Below are positions 12,894 to 16,280 of a stretch of DNA of 16,280 nt, piece after piece. The number at the start of each line of letters is the position of its first letter. The first letter of the stretch is position 1. A program made the position numbers and the translations under genes. The notes under the pieces were generated by a model that was given only the letters and a program-made list of their open reading frames with translations, was not told the origin of the DNA and did not search any database. Source of the DNA: an uncultured Clostridia bacterium (GTDB taxonomy: Bacteria; Bacillota; Clostridia; Oscillospirales; CAG-272); NCBI GenBank assembly GCA_945936265.1, contig CAMETB010000015.1, positions 1-16,280 of the forward strand, given 5' to 3'.

Positions 12894-15893
12894 TCAGTTT
12901 CTATAAAAATCTCCGCCATTTTGCATAATAAGTATTTCCGCCGCTTTCGCAGAATTCGAAAAATCTACAGCTTCGCTGCTATAGTAGCTTATCCAGCCCT
13001 GCGTATTTTCAAATACTACATTTTTAAGCGCACAACCCAAAAATGCTCCCCGGCCTATGTTATTTACGCTATCAGGTATAGTTACGCTTGTAAGGCTACT
13101 GCAATCACGGAACGCATAATTGCCTATGTTTGTTACGCTATCTCCTATAGTTATGCTTGTAAGGCTACTGCAACCGTAGAAAGTGTTATTCTCTATTCTT
13201 GTTACCCCGTCCGGTATAGTTATGCTTGTAAGGCTACTGCAATTACGGAACGCCTCACTGCCTATGCTTGTTACGCTATTTCCTATAGTTACGCTTGTAA
13301 GGCTACTGCAATTATAGAACGCATAATCGCCTATGCTTGTTACGCTATTTGGTATAGTTACGCTTGTAAGGCTACTGCAACCCCTGAACGCACCATCATC
13401 TATACTTGTTACGCTATTTCCTATAGTTAAGCTTGTAAGGCTACTGCAACCATCGAATGCAAGATAATAAATAATCTTTGTATTTTCATTGATTGTACAA
13501 CTTGTAATAGACGTATCTCTTGCTTTAATAAGAACTAAATAAGGATTACTATCATTTCCAAGATAATATGCATTATCGTACTCATTGTATTTAAGGCTAC
13601 TGCAACCATAGAACGCATTCTCGTCTATGCTTGTTACGCTATTCGGTATAGTTATACTTGTAAGGCTACTGCAACCATAGAACGTATTATTTTCTATGCT
13701 TGTTACGCCGTTTCCTATAGTTACGCTCGTAAGACTACTGCAACCATAGAACGCACTATCGCCCATGCTTGTTACGCTGTCAGGTATCATTATGATATTC
13801 AAGGAGGTACAGTTCCTGAATGCGCCCCATTTGATACTTGTTACCCCGTCCGGTATAGTTATTCCGGTAATTTTGTTACAACCTTCAAAAGCATAAGAGC
13901 CTATTTCCTTTAATCCGTCCGCTAACGTAATGTTGCCGGAAATGTTTTTCGGTACGAAATAAATAAGCGTTTCGTAATCGTTCTTTTTATACAATATTCC
14001 GCTTTGCGCGAAATACTTTGTGTTCATTGCGCTAACGGTGATATTCTCGACGGAAGCCGGCAAAGACAAACCTCCGGCGAACGACGCTCCTATATGAACG
14101 GTTTTAAGCGACGGGCATCCTGATAGATTCAAGTCAAAAAAGGTGACGCCATCGGGTATGGTTATGCTCTGCGCCGCGGAAGAAACGTAATATATCACGG
14201 TTTCGTCTTTGTTGAGGAGCATATCGTTTTTCCACTTAAAATTATCGCCGGATACCGTAAAACTCGATACCTTGCATCCGTCAAACGCTCTTTCCGACAG
14301 GTAGGATACGCTCTCGGGTATTACGATATTATTGGCAGTTATACCGTTGAGAGCGCCTTTCAATATTCCCACCGTGCTGTCTTTTAATCCGTTGAAGTTT
14401 TCCTTGCCGTCGGCTTTTACCTTGACGAGCCAGTTTCCGAAATACACAAGGCAGTCGTCGTAGATTTCGGCGTGTGTGTTTTTCTCGTACTCACTTACGG
14501 CATAATTAAATACATCAGGGTAAGTGATACTCTTAAGAGTGTCCGGAAGGGCAAAGTCCGTAAACGGGAACACGGAGCATGCTATACCTATTGTAGTCGG
14601 CTTTAATTCAACGCTTTCACCGTCGCCGTTATTTACTTTTATGAGCCAATTGCCGAGATATTCAAGACGATCTCCGTATTTTTCGAGTTTAAGATTATTG
14701 CAATTGTAGAAAGCCTCTTCGCCTATCTTCGTTATACTGTCGGGTAATGATACCGTTTCAAGCGTCGAAGAATAACGGAAAGCGCCTTTGGCAATTTCTT
14801 TTATTCCGTCGCTTATCACGAGATTTTTAATATCACACAACCTGTCTGAACCGTTGCCTATGGTTATAACGTCTCGTCCGCATATCTGTGCGGGGATAGT
14901 TAGAGTATCAATGCCGTCGCATGTGTGATCCGCCTTCTTTGTCAGTACTCCGTCATACGATATAGTAAAATGTTCGAGTATGTTGTACTCATCAGAACTT
15001 ATTACGCGGAACGAAGCGTCTTTTTGTATCTCGACAGTTGCAACGTCACGTTCAATGGGTTCAAAATTGTATGCAATATAGTCGCTTGCACCCACGTTTG
15101 CATAGAGAATCGACATATCCAGAGCATCGTTTTCCCACACGTTGGTTTCGAAAAGTTTTTCACCCGTTTTTGAGTAGAGTACAACGTCAACTTTATCGAG
15201 AATGTAAAAGTCTACCTTATACCCTTTCAGAAACGTTCCGTTTTTGTCATTCAGTTTTATGTAATAATAGTTATGACCTCTTTTAAGTCCAGTTATTGTC
15301 TGGCTTCCGCATTCGTTCTTGTATTCGGAATCCGAATAAAGTCCCCAGATATTATCGCCGTTAATCTTTATATCTTTCGGCATACTCGTGTAAGTTGCAC
15401 CACCCAAGTCGCTGTAGAACGTCGGCTGAATGTATTTCGTTACAACTCCGTCCTTTTCCTCGAAACCGCTTAACGAGAGATACTCGTCGGAATAAGAACA
15501 CGCGTAAAGCGTATATACTCCGCTTTTTTTCTCTATCACCATTTCATAAATGGCAAATTCCATCTCGATGGTTTCACCGAGTTCGTCGTTGTCCTCTATT
15601 CCGAGCAAAGTTACGTAATTCTTGCCTTCTTTTAGAGAAAATACGGTAAGATCAAACGAGCAGTCCGTCGTTTCGCGACTCGTAGCACCCGTACCGAACT
15701 TGCCGCTTAAGATCTCGTACTTTTTCGCTCTGTTAAGTTTTGTCCATGTAAGAGTACCATCCTCCGATACTGCAACATTCTTAAATTCGTCGCCGTCGAT
15801 TCCGTCTCCACTTCCGCCGCCACAGCCGAAAAACACAAAAGTGCAAGTAATAGTAACGAGCAAAACGGAGAATAATAAAGCAAATTTTTTCAT
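12894..15893 (-). CDS. BspA-like leucine-rich-repeat surface lipoprotein (999 aa)
   Basis: The start is the ATG at 15893 (MKKFALLFSVLLVTITC), with GGAGG five bases upstream. A signal peptide of about 23 residues ends in FFGC, a slightly atypical lipobox, followed by a Gly-Ser linker, so the protein is probably a lipid-anchored surface protein; there is no LPXTG motif. Residues about 40-330 look like fibronectin/Ig-type beta modules. The rest is BspA-type LRR_5 repeats, first divergent, then near-identical 23-residue units of the form CSSLTSVTIPNSVTSIGDYAF. One unit is interrupted by a longer insert (NAYYLGNDSNPY). Known: such proteins in gut and oral bacteria bind host matrix, mucin or other microbes; the ligand here is unknown. 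Confidence 0.93.
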   Translation of the reverse strand: MKKFALLFSVLLVTITCTFVFFGCGGGSGDGIDGDEFKNVAVSEDGTLTWTKLNRAKKYEILSGKFGTGATSRETTDCSFDLTVFSLKEGKNYVTLLGIEDNDELGETIEMEFAIYEMVIEKKSGVYTLYACSYSDEYLSLSGFEEKDGVVTKYIQPTFYSDLGGATYTSMPKDIKINGDNIWGLYSDSEYKNECGSQTITGLKRGHNYYYIKLNDKNGTFLKGYKVDFYILDKVDVVLYSKTGEKLFETNVWENDALDMSILYANVGASDYIAYNFEPIERDVATVEIQKDASFRVISSDEYNILEHFTISYDGVLTKKADHTCDGIDTLTIPAQICGRDVITIGNGSDRLCDIKNLVISDGIKEIAKGAFRYSSTLETVSLPDSITKIGEEAFYNCNNLKLEKYGDRLEYLGNWLIKVNNGDGESVELKPTTIGIACSVFPFTDFALPDTLKSITYPDVFNYAVSEYEKNTHAEIYDDCLVYFGNWLVKVKADGKENFNGLKDSTVGILKGALNGITANNIVIPESVSYLSERAFDGCKVSSFTVSGDNFKWKNDMLLNKDETVIYYVSSAAQSITIPDGVTFFDLNLSGCPSLKTVHIGASFAGGLSLPASVENITVSAMNTKYFAQSGILYKKNDYETLIYFVPKNISGNITLADGLKEIGSYAFEGCNKITGITIPDGVTSIKWGAFRNCTSLNIIMIPDSVTSMGDSAFYGCSSLTSVTIGNGVTSIENNTFYGCSSLTSITIPNSVTSIDENAFYGCSSLKYNEYDNAYYLGNDSNPYLVLIKARDTSITSCTINENTKIIYYLAFDGCSSLTSLTIGNSVTSIDDGAFRGCSSLTSVTIPNSVTSIGDYAFYNCSSLTSVTIGNSVTSIGSEAFRNCSSLTSITIPDGVTRIENNTFYGCSSLTSITIGDSVTNIGNYAFRDCSSLTSVTIPDSVNNIGRGAFLGCALKNVVFENTQGWISYYSSEAVDFSNSAKAAEILIMQNGGDFYRN
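13050..13800 (-). repeat. 69-bp tandem repeats inside the LRR gene
   Basis: Nine copies of the marker GGCTACTGCAA (one as GACTACTGCAA) occur on the plus strand, mostly exactly 69 bp apart, each encoding one 23-residue LRR. The first six units (from about 13094 to 13440) are consecutive, then a longer insert breaks the array before three more. IPNSV and IGNSV versions partly alternate. The high nucleotide identity makes the array prone to copy-number change by slippage or recombination. Confidence 0.88.
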
Positions 15894-15905
15894 AAATACC
15901 TCCAA

Positions 15906-16280
15906 AATATTTTTTTGCCATAGTAAAAATATAATTCACTGAATTTATACGATTTAACATATGGTGTTTGGATGACGAAACATAGCAGTCAATTAAAACA
16001 AAAAAACTAAATTCGGCTTTGTTATTGATGTACTGCCAGTGACTGAAAAGTGCATCAAACAGAATAATTTATGCACGCTTTTTTATTATCATAGCATACA
16101 AAGTAAATTAAGTCAAGTTATATTGAATGAAACATGTAAAATTTGTACGATTTTTTTCTTTTTGATGCTCATTTTTTTATTCTACTTGCGTGGAATATTC
16201 TGTTTGATGCACGCTTTTAAGTTTTATACCTTTAATTCGCTATGATTTTGCGGCTTCAAAATTTTTTGTCAAATTATTTT
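15906..16280. other. Intergenic region with a 17-bp perfect inverted repeat
   Basis: No credible gene is seen in these 375 bases. GTGCATCAAACAGAATA (16050-16066) is repeated inverted as TATTCTGTTTGATGCAC (16196-16212), enclosing 129 bp of AT-rich sequence. ATGCACGCTTTT also occurs twice in direct orientation (16070-16081 and 16207-16218). The first copy with the left arm can fold into a small hairpin followed by TTTTTT, like a rightward terminator. The whole could be a MITE-like insertion, a structured RNA or paired terminators. Confidence 0.55.

Noticed and set aside
12798..13430. A 210-aa plus-strand frame with repeated YSYACKATA units
   Set aside because: It is the antisense shadow of the 69-bp LRR repeats, which stay open because the unit length is a multiple of three. 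It has no ribosome binding site or known family.
13050..13800. A regularly repeated array that could be mistaken for CRISPR
   Set aside because: The units are coding LRRs with no unique spacers, in frame within one long gene.

Overview
The window looks like chromosome from a low-to-moderate GC Bacillota, most likely a gut Clostridia. The signs are strong AGGAGG-type ribosome binding sites, near-consensus TTGACA/TATAAT promoters with 17-bp spacers, CCA-encoded tRNAs and a BspA-like leucine-rich-repeat lipoprotein. Species cannot be fixed from the sequence alone.

Region 1 (1-8525) reads as the right end of an integrated genomic island. Its main cargo is a leftward operon: an XRE-type regulator, a Vsr-like PD-(D/E)XK endonuclease, a Z1-type superfamily II helicase/ATPase, a GHKL ATPase of the MORC/paraMORC kind, two unrecognised proteins (about 316 and 242 aa) and the start of a further gene cut by the window edge. 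The genes are tightly packed (4-bp ATGA overlaps, gaps of 1-21 bp, and one 59-bp overlap), so they are probably co-transcribed and work as one complex. This matches the MORC/Z1/endonuclease neighbourhoods that Iyer, Abhiman and Aravind (2008) predicted from gene context to be restriction-like defence systems. No DNA methyltransferase is visible here. Right of the regulator is a small zinc-ribbon gene under its own strong promoter, bracketed by a 26-bp direct repeat.

The junction (8200-8600) holds four TTGACCA(C/T)A repeats, a strong hairpin with a leftward T-tract, and the 3' part of a tRNA-Pro(GGG) gene starting exactly at the anticodon loop, followed by an ordinary tRNA terminator. The 5' part of that tRNA is absent. 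This is the layout expected of the distal attachment site of an element that integrated into tRNA-Pro; the intact tRNA, and probably the integrase, should lie left of the window.

Region 2 (8600-16280) is ordinary chromosome with some decay: a GNAT acetyltransferase broken by a frameshift, an 18-codon remnant resembling the C-terminus of UvrA, a hypothetical protein, an SDR oxidoreductase overlapping a small MGMT-like protein in which the PCHR motif reads PCYK, a divergent family I inorganic pyrophosphatase, a YcxB-like membrane protein, an intact tRNA-Leu(CAG) and a 999-aa BspA-like lipoprotein with near-identical 69-bp repeats. The right edge carries a 17-bp perfect inverted repeat enclosing about 130 bp without a recognisable gene.
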